Of a stretch of DNA of 64,000 bases, positions 1 through 9,033 are shown one piece after another. A program made the translations under genes and the position numbers. The notes below the pieces were generated by a model. That model made no database searches, was not told the DNA's origin, and was given only the letters and a program-made list of their open reading frames with translations. Source of the stretch: Mariniflexile jejuense (GTDB lineage: Bacteria > Bacteroidota > Bacteroidia > Flavobacteriales > Flavobacteriaceae); NCBI RefSeq assembly GCF_042675665.1, contig NZ_JBHTJI010000022.1, positions 193,131-257,130 of the forward strand, given 5' to 3'. Every line of letters begins with the position of its first letter. Within the stretch, counting starts at the first letter, position 1.

Positions 1-2
1 TA

Positions 3-689
3 AGCAGCATTTCTAAAACAGAATTTCAAGAAAGCGAAAAAGTATATGCTAAAACCATAAGAAAATCTATTTTTGAATTAATAAAAAAAGATCATCCTAA
101 TTTTAATTCTAAAAGCTTAATTGCTATAGTTGAATTAAATCAATACCGAGAAAAATATATTGCCAATTATTTAATGCAAGAAGTTGGTGAATTAAATGAA
201 CTTGAAGCCGATGTTTTAAAAACTTTGCAAAACCATGAAACTATTTCAAGTAAAATTGACATTGAATCTGATAATTCGGGGTTTTCATTTGGGCAACGAT
301 TGGCTGATAAAATTGCAACTTTTGGTGGTAGCTGGAAATTTATAATCATTTTTGGTGTTTTTATTCTTATTTGGATGCTTATCAATATTATATTTTTAGC
401 AAACAAAGCTTTCGACCCATATCCGTTTATTTTACTTAACTTGATGCTATCATGTTTAGCAGCCTTACAAGCACCTGTGATTATGATGAGTCAAAACCGA
501 CAAGAAGAAAAAGACAGAGAACGCTCTAAACAGGATTATATGGTGAATTTAAAATCGGAATTAGAAATTAGAATGTTACACGAAAAAATAGATCATTTAA
601 TTGTACACCAACAACAAGAACTATTAACAATACAGCAAGTACAAGTTGAAATGATGGAAGATATTATGAAACAACTAAAACAAAAATAG
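3..689 (+). CDS. DUF1003 family membrane protein, 5' end cut off by window edge
   Basis: The reading frame is open from base 3, so the start codon lies outside the window; the first internal ATG is at 174. The visible part has a polar N-terminal half with a Tyr-Arg-Glu-Lys-Tyr segment, then two membrane helices. The first follows Gly-Ser-Trp-Lys-Phe and the second ends in the ALQAPVIMMSQNRQ signature typical of DUF1003. A charged, coiled-coil-like tail rich in Glu, Gln and Lys follows. DUF1003 proteins are small bacterial inner-membrane proteins of unknown function. The next gene starts about 105 bases downstream, so no operon is implied. Family assignment is firm; function is unknown. Confidence 0.85.
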   Translation, partial: SSISKTEFQESEKVYAKTIRKSIFELIKKDHPNFNSKSLIAIVELNQYREKYIANYLMQEVGELNELEADVLKTLQNHETISSKIDIESDNSGFSFGQRLADKIATFGGSWKFIIIFGVFILIWMLINIIFLANKAFDPYPFILLNLMLSCLAALQAPVIMMSQNRQEEKDRERSKQDYMVNLKSELEIRMLHEKIDHLIVHQQQELLTIQQVQVEMMEDIMKQLKQK

Positions 690-795
690 AAATAAACAGA
701 AAAAACTTAATTTAAGGTTTCGTTAACATTTCAAAAATAAGTATTGCTTAAATTTATAAAATCAATAAAAAACTAAAACAAAAAACATATTTCAT

Positions 796-1647
796 ATGAA
801 AAAACTACTCGTATTTTTATTAGCCTTAACAGCAACTTTTACTGTAAATGCTCAAATTGTAACACCACAACCAAGTCCGTCAAGCAAGTTGGAACAAAAG
901 GTTGGATTAACCGATATAACTCTAGAATATTCAAGACCAAACATGAGAGAACGTGTTATTTTTGGCGATTTAGTGCCTTACGGAAGTATTTGGAGAACGG
1001 GAGCAAATTTAAGAACAAAAATTACGTTCAGCACAGATGTATCAGTTGATGGTCAACCACTTAAAGCTGGCACATACGCTATTTTTACAAAACCTGAAGC
1101 AACAAGTTGGGATGTTTATTTCTATACTGATTATGCAGGTGGCGGCGTTCCACAACCTTGGGATGAAACAAAAATAGCGGCAAAAATAAATACGCCAGTA
1201 TACCCAATGCCAATGAAAATTGAAACGTTTACAATGACTTTTGATGATTTAACGAATGATAGTGCTGTATTAGGAATGCTTTGGGAAGGTGTTTATGTAG
1301 GCGTTAAATTGGATGTACCAACTGATGATATGGTACTTACCAGTATAAACGATGTTATGAATGGTACACCAACTGCTAACGATTATTACAGTGCTGCAGT
1401 TTACTATTTACAAACCAACAAAGACATAAAACAAGCAAAAACTTGGATAGACAAAGCTATTACCATGGCAGGCGATAAAGTAGCGTTTTGGCAATTAAGA
1501 CAACAATCATTAATTTATGCGAAAGCTGGAGACAAAAAAGGTGCTATTGCTGCTGCAAAAAAATCATTAGCTGCTTCTGAAAAAGCCGGAAATGCCGATT
1601 ATGTAAAAATGAACCAAGATTCTTTAAAAGAATGGGGAGGTATGTAA
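796..1647 (+). CDS. Secreted DUF2911 domain protein with helical C-terminal repeats
   Basis: A protein of 283 residues. Residues 1-20 form a classical signal peptide ending in Asn-Ala-Gln, so it should be periplasmic or surface-exposed. Residues about 30-175 match the DUF2911 pattern seen in Bacteroidota (segments such as PSPSSKLEQKVG, YSRPNMRERVIFG and GSIWRTGANLRTKI). Residues about 195-283 form paired helices resembling TPR units (KTWIDKAITMAGDKVAFWQL, then GDKKGAIAAAKKSL). No enzymatic function is established for the family. The gene stands alone, with an imperfect -7 box (TAAATTTA at 749-756) upstream and a strong terminator just downstream. Confidence 0.85.
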   Translation: MKKLLVFLLALTATFTVNAQIVTPQPSPSSKLEQKVGLTDITLEYSRPNMRERVIFGDLVPYGSIWRTGANLRTKITFSTDVSVDGQPLKAGTYAIFTKPEATSWDVYFYTDYAGGGVPQPWDETKIAAKINTPVYPMPMKIETFTMTFDDLTNDSAVLGMLWEGVYVGVKLDVPTDDMVLTSINDVMNGTPTANDYYSAAVYYLQTNKDIKQAKTWIDKAITMAGDKVAFWQLRQQSLIYAKAGDKKGAIAAAKKSLAASEKAGNADYVKMNQDSLKEWGGM

Positions 1648-1689
1648 TTAAAGCCTTTTAGAATATTATATTTCTAGATTCTCTAGATT

Positions 1690-1724
1690 AAAAAAATGCA
1701 ACTCGAAAAGTTGCATTTTTTTTT
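1690..1724. terminator. Bidirectional rho-independent terminator
   Basis: Perfect hairpin: arm AAAAAATGCAACT (1691-1703), loop CGAAA, arm AGTTGCATTTTTT (1709-1721), with flanking A and T tracts. It ends the DUF2911 gene on the plus strand. Its T tract overlaps the stop codon of the converging XRE gene on the minus strand. Confidence 0.85.
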
Positions 1725-1923
1725 AATCTTCTTCTTCCAAAATAAATATTTCTTCAACTGAAACTTCAAACAATTTTGCAATTTTTAAAGAAAGTATAGT
1801 AGATGGCACATATTTATTCTTCTCCATAGCGTTTATGGTTTGCCTACTAACTCCTATTTTTTCTGCTAAATCTGCTTGAGTAAAATTATGTATGGCGCGT
1901 TGTATTTTTATATTATTCTTCAT
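1723..1923 (-). CDS. Small XRE/Cro-CI family transcriptional regulator
   Basis: This 66-residue protein is almost entirely one helix-turn-helix: IQRAIHNFTQADLAEKIGVS then RQTINAMEKNKYVPST and an acidic tail (FILEEED). It belongs to the YozG/Cro-like single-domain regulators. Its start overlaps the end of the upstream membrane-protein gene by 11 bases, so the two are translationally linked. Pairs of a minimal XRE regulator with a small membrane protein are common in bacteria, and the regulator may control the pair itself; that is inference. The target is not visible from sequence. Confidence 0.85.
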   Translation of the reverse strand: MKNNIKIQRAIHNFTQADLAEKIGVSRQTINAMEKNKYVPSTILSLKIAKLFEVSVEEIFILEEED

Positions 1924-2338
1924 CGCTATTAGATTTTAGTTTTAAAAAATTAAAGCGAACAATAAAGAAAATTAATGGTGTAAACATATTATAAACCAAA
2001 ACAGTGAAAAAATTACCTTCATAAATAAATATAACGGTTAGGAAAAGAATAATGTAATTAAGTAAAATTGCCCAAACTAACGATTCGTGTCTTAACTTAT
2101 GAATGAATTCATCTTCAATCTTTTCCTTTGAAAAACCCACTAATAAACCTCCAATAATTATTAAAATTGAAATAATTTCATCTAAGAATTCAAATCCGAA
2201 ATTATTGATTAAATCCAAATTAAAGATATCTTCAGTTGAATCGAAAATTTGAAGAAATACACCTATAATGATTCCTGTTAAAAATAGTACCCAACCAATT
2301 TTTTTGTACTTGTTTGGTAATAAATAATTTGTTTTCAT
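1913..2338 (-). CDS. Small integral membrane protein paired with XRE regulator
   Basis: This 141-residue protein has about four hydrophobic segments: one near residues 13-30, one near 53-68, and two in the C-terminal half (WAILLNYIILFLTVIFIY and FFTVLVYNMFTPLIFFIV), with a charged loop in between. I recognise no named family. It is the first gene of a two-gene unit with the XRE regulator. About 100 AT-rich bases separate it from the end of the upstream operon. Confidence 0.7.
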   Translation of the reverse strand: MKTNYLLPNKYKKIGWVLFLTGIIIGVFLQIFDSTEDIFNLDLINNFGFEFLDEIISILIIIGGLLVGFSKEKIEDEFIHKLRHESLVWAILLNYIILFLTVIFIYEGNFFTVLVYNMFTPLIFFIVRFNFLKLKSNSDEE

Positions 2339-2442
2339 AATTGTTCGTTTTAAAATTAATTTACATGATTGATAAATAAAAAGTAAAACAAACTTTACAT
2401 TTAGACAAATATATTTAACAAAAAGTAATATTAACTTAACTT

Positions 2443-3426
2443 TTAATATTCAAGATTAATAACTTTTCTAACGCTATCAAGTGTTTTTATAAGGTTTCTG
2501 CTAAACTCAAAAGTCATAATATCACTTTCAGTTTTACCATCACGTATCAGTTGGTTAAAATGAATGGTTTCGTAGTTATAACCAATGGTTTTATACCCAA
2601 ATTCTTTAACTTCTTCATTTCCATCAACAATTAATGACACAGTAGATGGGCAATGAAATTGAGTGTTAATTTTAATAACTCCCTTTTCGCAATAAAAAAT
2701 AGCTTCTGTTGGCAATACTTCTAAAAGTGAACTTTTTAAATGCGCTTCTACATTGTTTTGGTAACCAAAAATCATAGTACATGATGAATCGATACCGTTT
2801 TCAAAAAAAGTAGCTGATGCATCAATATGTTTTGGCAAACCTAATGTTGAAAGTGTTGCAAAAATGGGATAAATACCAATATCTAAAAGGCTACCACCAC
2901 CCATGGCTTTATTAAACAATCTGGTTTTTGTGTTATATTCTCGTTGAAAGCCAAAATCACTTTCAATTTTTAAAATATTGCCATATGTTTTACTCTCTAA
3001 TAATTTCAAAACGTATTGATAATGTGGCAAAAAATACGTCCAAAGCGCTTCCATTAAAAGTACGTTCTTTTCTTTAGCTTTTGCTATCATTATTTCCACT
3101 TCTTCAGCGTTCATAGCAAACGGTTTTTCACCTAAAACAGCAATACCCTTTTCTAAACACATAAGTGCATTTTCTTTATGTAAAGCATGTGGTGTTGCAA
3201 TGTAAACAGCGTCAATTTCTGGGTCGTTTGCTAATGCTTCATAACTATTATATGCTTTTTTAGCATCATATTTATCAGCAAAATAATCAGCTTTTTCTTG
3301 GTCTCTTGATGCAACGGCATATAATTCGGCATCAGGAATGGTTAGTAGGTCGGTTGCAAAACTATTAGCAATTCTTCCTAAACCTATAATGCCCCATTTA
3401 ATTTTTTTAGGTGGTGATTGTATCAT
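2443..3426 (-). CDS. Gfo/Idh/MocA family NAD(P)-dependent oxidoreductase
   Basis: This 327-residue protein has an N-terminal Rossmann fold starting at residue 10 (KWGIIGLGRIANSFATDL; GxGxxA nucleotide motif). The family EKP motif appears as LGEKPFAMN near residues 97-105, and a C-terminal substrate domain follows. The family oxidises or reduces sugar and cyclitol hydroxyls or carbonyls. It has no signal peptide, so it acts in the cytoplasm. It overlaps the 3' end of the symporter gene by 20 bases and is the last gene of the PIG-L/symporter operon, so it probably processes the imported sugar. The substrate cannot be read from sequence. Confidence 0.88.
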   Translation of the reverse strand: MIQSPPKKIKWGIIGLGRIANSFATDLLTIPDAELYAVASRDQEKADYFADKYDAKKAYNSYEALANDPEIDAVYIATPHALHKENALMCLEKGIAVLGEKPFAMNAEEVEIMIAKAKEKNVLLMEALWTYFLPHYQYVLKLLESKTYGNILKIESDFGFQREYNTKTRLFNKAMGGGSLLDIGIYPIFATLSTLGLPKHIDASATFFENGIDSSCTMIFGYQNNVEAHLKSSLLEVLPTEAIFYCEKGVIKINTQFHCPSTVSLIVDGNEEVKEFGYKTIGYNYETIHFNQLIRDGKTESDIMTFEFSRNLIKTLDSVRKVINLEY

Positions 3427-5113
3427 TTTTAGAATTTAATTGAAGTAGGCATGCTATTAGAATAACAATGGCACAACCCACAAAGTTTAGCCATAAATAT
3501 GGCAAATTAATTAGTTGGTATTCATTAAGAAAAAACAAAGCAATAACAATAAACTGGGTTATTAACGCCGCTATAAAAACCGCTTGTCCTTTTACAAACT
3601 TAAAGAAAAAAGCCAATAAAAAAATGCCTAACACATTTCCATAAAAAATAGAACCAATAATGTTAACCAACTGAATTAAATTTTCGGCAAGTTTTGCAAC
3701 ACAAGCCACACCAATAGCTATAATGCCCCAAGCAAAAGTGAACCATTTGGAAGCTTTAACCATGTGTTCTTCGGTTTTTTCAACAGTGTTTCGTTTGTAT
3801 AAATCGATGGTTGTTGTAGAACCTAAGGCATTTAACTCGCTTGCTGTACTAGACATGGCTGCACTTAAAATAACCGCCAACAACAACCCTATTAAACCAC
3901 GTGGTAAATTATTCAAAATAAAATGAATAAATACATAATCTTTATCGTTACTTTCTACTTTTATATTTTTATTTTTTGCTGCTTTTTCAATAAGAATTCT
4001 AGCTTCTTTTTTTATAGAGTCGTTAGTTTTATTTGCCCTTGAAATTTCTTTTGAAACTACATCATTTTCACTATTTACAAACGAATTTATATAAGCTTGC
4101 TTTTCATTAAAAATGATATTTTGCTTTTTTTGAAGCAGTTTGTAGGCTTCAGAATATTCAGAATTTAAAACAACCTCTGTTGCTGTAGGATTAAAGTTAA
4201 CAGGCGCTTCATTAAACTGATAAAACACAAAAACCATAACACCTACTAATAGGATAAAGAACTGCATTGGTACTTTTAAAAGTCCGTTAAAAATCAATCC
4301 CAATTGCATTTCTTTTACCGATTTTCCTGATAAATACCGCTGCACCTGACTTTGGTCTGTTCCAAAATACGATAACATTAAAAACGTACCACCAATAATA
4401 CCACTCCAAAAGGTGTAGCGGTTATTCAAATCGAATGAAAAATTTAACACTTCCATTTTACCACTAGCGCCTGCAATACTAAGTGCTTTACTGAATGAAA
4501 TATCTTGAGGCAATTTATCAACGATGAGAAAAAAGGCGATTAACATACCTATAAAAATAACCACCATTTGATGCTTTTGCGTTACGTTTACAGCACGCGT
4601 TCCACCAGAAACGGTGTAAATAATTACCAACAACCCAATGATTATGTTTAGGGTTAATAAATTCCAACCTAAAACCACCGATAAAATAATAGCAGGTGCA
4701 AAAATAGTAATGCCTGCTGCCAAACCACGTTGTATTAAGAACAAAATAGCGGTTAGCGTTCTTGTTTTTAAATCGAAGCGGTTTTCTAAAAACTCGTAAG
4801 CGGTATACACATTTAAACGATGGTATAATGGAATAAACACCATACAAATAACCACCATAGCAATGGGTAACCCGAAATAGAATTGTACAAATCCCATACC
4901 GTCGTTAAACGCTTGACCTGGTGTTGAAAGAAAGGTAATTGCACTAGCTTGTGTAGCCATGACCGATAGACCAATAGTCCACCATTTTGAAGTATTTCCG
5001 CCTTTTAAATAATCTTGAACGTTTTTACTGCCTTTGGTTTGCCATGTGCCATACACAACAATTGCCAATAATGTTGCACATAAAACTACCCAATCTATCC
5101 AGTTTAATTGCAT
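3407..5113 (-). CDS. Sodium:solute symporter (SSS family)
   Basis: This 568-residue protein has about 13-14 hydrophobic segments and family motifs: GGNTSKWWTIGLSVMATQAS near the N-terminus, GGTRAVNVTQKHQ, and SYFGTDQSQVQRYLSG in the middle. A soluble insertion of about 70 residues rich in Lys, Asn and Glu sits near residues 330-400 and would face one side of the membrane. The family couples Na+ entry to uptake of sugars, amino acids or organic acids. It lies one base after a 36-residue membrane-peptide gene and overlaps the downstream dehydrogenase. Operon context suggests a sugar or deacetylated amino-sugar substrate (inference). Confidence 0.9.
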   Translation of the reverse strand: MQLNWIDWVVLCATLLAIVVYGTWQTKGSKNVQDYLKGGNTSKWWTIGLSVMATQASAITFLSTPGQAFNDGMGFVQFYFGLPIAMVVICMVFIPLYHRLNVYTAYEFLENRFDLKTRTLTAILFLIQRGLAAGITIFAPAIILSVVLGWNLLTLNIIIGLLVIIYTVSGGTRAVNVTQKHQMVVIFIGMLIAFFLIVDKLPQDISFSKALSIAGASGKMEVLNFSFDLNNRYTFWSGIIGGTFLMLSYFGTDQSQVQRYLSGKSVKEMQLGLIFNGLLKVPMQFFILLVGVMVFVFYQFNEAPVNFNPTATEVVLNSEYSEAYKLLQKKQNIIFNEKQAYINSFVNSENDVVSKEISRANKTNDSIKKEARILIEKAAKNKNIKVESNDKDYVFIHFILNNLPRGLIGLLLAVILSAAMSSTASELNALGSTTTIDLYKRNTVEKTEEHMVKASKWFTFAWGIIAIGVACVAKLAENLIQLVNIIGSIFYGNVLGIFLLAFFFKFVKGQAVFIAALITQFIVIALFFLNEYQLINLPYLWLNFVGCAIVILIACLLQLNSKNDTITT

Positions 5114-5114
5114 A

Positions 5115-5225
5115 TTAAAAGGCTTGAGTAATTAAGTAAAAGGCTATGATATACACCAAATTAGCTATTAAAACTATCGAGTAAAGTTTTAACCAAGGTT
5201 GTTTGGTTTGTTTTTCGTTATTCAT
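5115..5225 (-). CDS. 36-residue single-helix membrane protein, probable symporter accessory subunit
   Basis: This small gene reads ATG-Asn-Asn-Glu-Lys-Gln-Thr-Lys, then a Pro-Trp-Leu-Lys-Leu-Tyr junction and one hydrophobic helix (SIVLIANLVYIIAFYLI), and stops with TAA. It starts two bases after the PIG-L stop codon and stops one base before the symporter start, so it fills the gap exactly. Short single-helix proteins preceding SSS symporters are a known arrangement (symporter small accessory proteins). The perfect packing and the positive-inside N-terminus support a real gene. Function as a symporter stabiliser is inferred. Confidence 0.75.
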   Translation of the reverse strand: MNNEKQTKQPWLKLYSIVLIANLVYIIAFYLITQAF

Positions 5226-5227
5226 AT

Positions 5228-7750
5228 CTAATTATTTAGCTTCGTGCTTGGTTTTAAATCTTCTTTTCCTATGGAAAGCATATTGGCAAACAACCTGTAT
5301 GCGCCCGAAACACCTTCTGGAAATTCTCTAAAAAAGCTTAAACCTGTATAGATATAATACCCTTTTCCGTGTTTAGCAACCAATAAACTACCATCTTTTG
5401 GCGATTCATTTTTATCATTCATTGATAAAATTGGCGTAAACTCACTTCCCCATTCGTTAGGAAAATACAAACCGCGTTCTTGTGTCCAACCTTCAAAATC
5501 GTGTTGGGTAATTTTGTTAGGATAATTTAAAAGCGGATGGTTAGGGTTTAAAAACCTAACTTCAGCATTTTCATCGGTTACACGATCATTCGATAATTTT
5601 AAATTATATGGTGCTAATGTATTTGTTTTTAAACCTCGGCTTGTATTGTATTGCACAATCATATTACCGCCTTTTGCTACAAAATCAAATAGTAATTGTT
5701 GTTTAAATTCAATGTTTTCTAAAGTATTGTAAGCACGAATCCCTACCACAATAGCATCAAATCTGCTTAACGTTTCTGCGTTAATATCTTCTGGTTTTAT
5801 AGTTAAAACATTGTATCCTATTTGCAGTAAACTTTCAGGAACTACATCACCAGCACCAGCAATATAACCAATATTTTCACCCTTCTTTTTAATATCTAAA
5901 CGCACAATTTTACTTTCACTTGGTAATAAAACGGTTTGATAAGGAATGTGTTCGTATGTTATTTCAATAAGTTCTTTGGTGTAATCTGAATCGTTTACGT
6001 GAACAATTGGACTTATGTAACCTTCACTTTGATTTTTTGGAGGAATAACCGTAAACGAAAGTTGTTGTTCTTCGCCTTTATGAACGATGCTTACTTTTTG
6101 TTTTTCAGGAAAAATATTCCAATCTTTTGGATGGCAAACTTCAACAAATCCTTCTAAATTATCGCGTCCAGCTTTTACAATAACTGTAATATCGCGCTGT
6201 TTATCATTTTCAAAAATGATGACTTTATCTGAAATTTTAGCCGAAGCTTCTGGAATAATTTCAAACGGACGATACAACTCACCTTTATCTGGTTTTGAAT
6301 AGCGATGTACTACAGTTTTAGTTATAGAAAATGGTATATCATTTATTTTTAAGTTGAAGTTTACTTTAACACTTTTAGGCGTTTCTGGTTTCCCTATGAA
6401 GGCTTCATTTTCAACCTCATACATACCTAATGTGCCTTTTTTATTTAACCAATATACTGATGTGTATTTTTCTTCGCTAGAAATATAATAATCTGTATCA
6501 AACTTTTCAGAATCGTTATTTTTCAACGCTAATTGTTTTGAAATGGTTTTTCCATCACCTTGAGTAATACTTTCTAAAACAATATTTTGGTTGCTTCTGT
6601 TTAAAGCTTCAATATTAATTTTAACCGATTGATTTAATGTTGTTGAAGGCACTTCTGCTGAAGCTTCCAAATATAAACCAGCACACATTTCAATAATTGC
6701 TGTAAGTTCTTTGGTTTTTTGAGTTTTCCAATGTAAATCGTCTATATTCTGAAGCAATTTATAAGCTTCAAGCAACTTAGGAATGTGACCCGATGGATTT
6801 TTAAAATTGAAATTATTTTCTATTGCGCATAAAATATCGCCAATGGCTTTACCGCCTTTTACACGATTCCAAGAGGTGTCAATACCATCAAAAATATTGT
6901 CTTTATTAGATAATGCATCACCTTTTAAAAACTCTAAATATTCTTTTTGTGAACCACGCTGTGATAATCTGCCAAAACCTTGGCATAAATGTTGGCTACT
7001 TGCTAAAGACGCTAATTCGTTATTAGACATTCCTTTAAGTGGGTAATACGTACCAATATCAAAGTTTATCGTATTGCCTTTATTGGCTTTATCAAATTCT
7101 TCTTGATTACGGTAAAACCATGAATTGGTATTAAAAAACAAACGTTTCGGTTTCCAAACGCCAGCGTCTTTTAATAATTCAGAATAGGCGTTTTTATCAC
7201 CAGCCAAATCAAAAGCTTCAAAACTTAACATGGCAGAACTTGTGTGATGTCCGTGTGTTGTACCAGGTGTTCGGTGGTCAAAACGGTTAATAATTATATC
7301 TGGTTTAAAGGTTCTAATGGCCAAAACAACATCGCTTAAAACATCTTTTTTATTCCAAATATTTAAGGTTTCTTCAGGCTCTTTTGAAAAACCAAAATCA
7401 TTAGCTCTCGTAAATAACTGTTCGCCGCCATCAATTCGTCTTGCAGCCAACAGTTCTTGTGTACGTATAACACCTAAAAGTTCTCTTATTTCTGGACCAA
7501 TAAGGTTTTGTCCGCCATCACCACGTGTTAGTGATAAATAGGCTGTTCGTGCCTTTACATGGTTTGCCATATATGCAATAAGGCGCGTATTTTCATCATC
7601 AGGATGTGCAGCTATGTACAACACAGAACCTAAAAAATTAAGTTTTTGAATGGATTCAAAAATCTCTGAAGATGTTGGTGTTATTGGTTTTTGGGCTTGT
7701 AAAAGCGAAAAAGTGAATAAAAATATTAATAAAAGTAAAACTCTTTGCAT
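5228..7750 (-). CDS. Secreted PIG-L family deacetylase with NEW3-like and GATase-like C-terminal domains
   Basis: An 840-residue protein with signal peptide 1-19. Residues about 35-290 are a PIG-L/LmbE deacetylase domain with the metal-binding start AAHPDDENTR, the TRGDGGQN motif, and HRTPGTTHGHH further on. Residues about 500-600 resemble a NEW3-type beta domain (EVCHPKDWNIFPEKQKVSI). The C-terminal 200 residues look like a class I glutamine-amidotransferase-like fold (VVGIRAYNTLEN, then GGNMIVQYNTS), probably non-catalytic. PIG-L enzymes remove N-acetyl groups from amino sugars using zinc. It is the first gene of the operon with the small membrane protein, symporter and dehydrogenase, so the deacetylated product may be what is imported. 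Exact substrate unknown. Confidence 0.85.
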   Translation of the reverse strand: MQRVLLLLIFLFTFSLLQAQKPITPTSSEIFESIQKLNFLGSVLYIAAHPDDENTRLIAYMANHVKARTAYLSLTRGDGGQNLIGPEIRELLGVIRTQELLAARRIDGGEQLFTRANDFGFSKEPEETLNIWNKKDVLSDVVLAIRTFKPDIIINRFDHRTPGTTHGHHTSSAMLSFEAFDLAGDKNAYSELLKDAGVWKPKRLFFNTNSWFYRNQEEFDKANKGNTINFDIGTYYPLKGMSNNELASLASSQHLCQGFGRLSQRGSQKEYLEFLKGDALSNKDNIFDGIDTSWNRVKGGKAIGDILCAIENNFNFKNPSGHIPKLLEAYKLLQNIDDLHWKTQKTKELTAIIEMCAGLYLEASAEVPSTTLNQSVKINIEALNRSNQNIVLESITQGDGKTISKQLALKNNDSEKFDTDYYISSEEKYTSVYWLNKKGTLGMYEVENEAFIGKPETPKSVKVNFNLKINDIPFSITKTVVHRYSKPDKGELYRPFEIIPEASAKISDKVIIFENDKQRDITVIVKAGRDNLEGFVEVCHPKDWNIFPEKQKVSIVHKGEEQQLSFTVIPPKNQSEGYISPIVHVNDSDYTKELIEITYEHIPYQTVLLPSESKIVRLDIKKKGENIGYIAGAGDVVPESLLQIGYNVLTIKPEDINAETLSRFDAIVVGIRAYNTLENIEFKQQLLFDFVAKGGNMIVQYNTSRGLKTNTLAPYNLKLSNDRVTDENAEVRFLNPNHPLLNYPNKITQHDFEGWTQERGLYFPNEWGSEFTPILSMNDKNESPKDGSLLVAKHGKGYYIYTGLSFFREFPEGVSGAYRLFANMLSIGKEDLKPSTKLNN

Positions 7751-7773
7751 ACGTATTTAGTTAGCTAAAAAAC

Positions 7774-7781
7774 CAAATATA
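7774..7781 (-). promoter_or_regulatory. Candidate -7 box of the PIG-L/symporter operon
   Basis: On the minus strand this reads TATATTTG, a perfect match to the Bacteroidota -7 consensus TAnnTTTG, about 24 bases before the PIG-L start codon. I see no clear TTTG -33 element at the expected distance, so the call rests on the -7 box alone. Confidence 0.4.
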
Positions 7782-7946
7782 ACAAAGTAATAGAGGGATT
7801 TTAGTGCTTTTAATGTTTATTTAACGTTGTTGAAGTTATAGATAAAAGATATATAATGGATGTTATAAAAGTGGTATTAATTAGTGAATTATCTAAAGCC
7901 TATTAACAATTACTAAGGTCAAATAACCAAAGATTAAGGACTAAAC

Positions 7947-9014
7947 CTAAAGCCACTTCTTACGTTTAAAATAATATAGCATGCCTAAAAACATAGCAAT
8001 CATAACACACCACAAAATATAGTACCCATTTTTATAATGAAGCTCTGGAATATAATCGAAGTTCATACCGTAAATACCTGCAATAAATGTTAATGGAATA
8101 AAAATAGAAGCCATTATGGTTAGTACTTTCATTACTTCATTCATTTTGTTGCTAATGGTTGTCATGTACATATCCATTAAACTCCAAATCATTTCGCGGT
8201 ATATGTCGATGTTCTCAGACACTTGAATTAAATGGTCGTATATATCGCGGTAAAACGTTTTTGTTTTTTTTAGAATAAGTGGACTTTCGTGTTTTTCAAT
8301 ACGATTAATTACTTCGCGAAGCGGAAAAATTGCCCGACGTACTCTTAATATTTCTCGCTTTAAATCTTGAATATCTTTATTGATTGTTTTGCCTACATGC
8401 CCTGAAAAAATAGCATCTTCATAATCTTCAATTTTTTCTCCTAAAGTTTCAATTATTGTAAAATAATGATCTACAATAGCATCCATTAAAATGTATAACA
8501 AGTAATCGGCTTGCATGCTTCGTGCTCTACCTTTTCCTTGCCTAATACGTTCTCTTACAGCATCAAAAACATCACCTTCAGATTCTTGGAAAGATAATAC
8601 ATAGCCTTTACCCAAAACAAAACTAACTTGTTCTGCAACTATGCTTTCATCATTTGCATGATACAGCATTTTTACAACTACAAATAAATAATCTTCATGT
8701 TCATCAATTTTTGGGCGCTGAGAAATGCTTACAATATCTTCTAAAACTAAAGGATGTAAATTGAAGTGATTACCTAATTTTTCAATTTCTTCAACATGGT
8801 TTAACCCATTTATATTTATCCAAGTAACAGAATCTGAACCTTTAAAATTAAAAGCTTCTTCAATAGTTGTTAGCTCTTTTTCATTACATCTTTCAACGTT
8901 ATAATCAAAAGCTTCAATAAATAATTTTTTAGACGATTTATTACCTGTATAAATAACGCTTCCAGGTGGTTTTCCTAGTTTTTTGTTGTGTTTTTTAATT
9001 CTGTTTTTGCCCAT
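7947..9014 (-). CDS. corA: CorA family magnesium/cobalt channel
   Basis: This 355-residue protein has a long cytoplasmic alpha/beta N-terminal domain and helical stalk. Two C-terminal membrane helices carry the defining selectivity motif Tyr-Gly-Met-Asn-Phe (TFIAGIYGMNFDYIPE) in the loop between them, and a basic tail (KRKKWL) ends the protein. CorA forms a pentameric inner-membrane channel for Mg2+ (also Co2+ and Ni2+). The MscS-like gene lies 19 bases upstream on the same strand, so the two probably form an ion-homeostasis pair. The stretch 7751-7946 upstream of the PIG-L operon holds only AT-rich sequence and its candidate promoter. Confidence 0.93.
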   Translation of the reverse strand: MGKNRIKKHNKKLGKPPGSVIYTGNKSSKKLFIEAFDYNVERCNEKELTTIEEAFNFKGSDSVTWININGLNHVEEIEKLGNHFNLHPLVLEDIVSISQRPKIDEHEDYLFVVVKMLYHANDESIVAEQVSFVLGKGYVLSFQESEGDVFDAVRERIRQGKGRARSMQADYLLYILMDAIVDHYFTIIETLGEKIEDYEDAIFSGHVGKTINKDIQDLKREILRVRRAIFPLREVINRIEKHESPLILKKTKTFYRDIYDHLIQVSENIDIYREMIWSLMDMYMTTISNKMNEVMKVLTIMASIFIPLTFIAGIYGMNFDYIPELHYKNGYYILWCVMIAMFLGMLYYFKRKKWL

Positions 9015-9033
9015 TATATAAATATATAACTAT

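Noticed and set aside
4518..4847. Open frame of 109 codons inside the symporter gene
   Set aside because: Lies fully within the SSS gene in another frame and has no family pattern; overlapping by chance.
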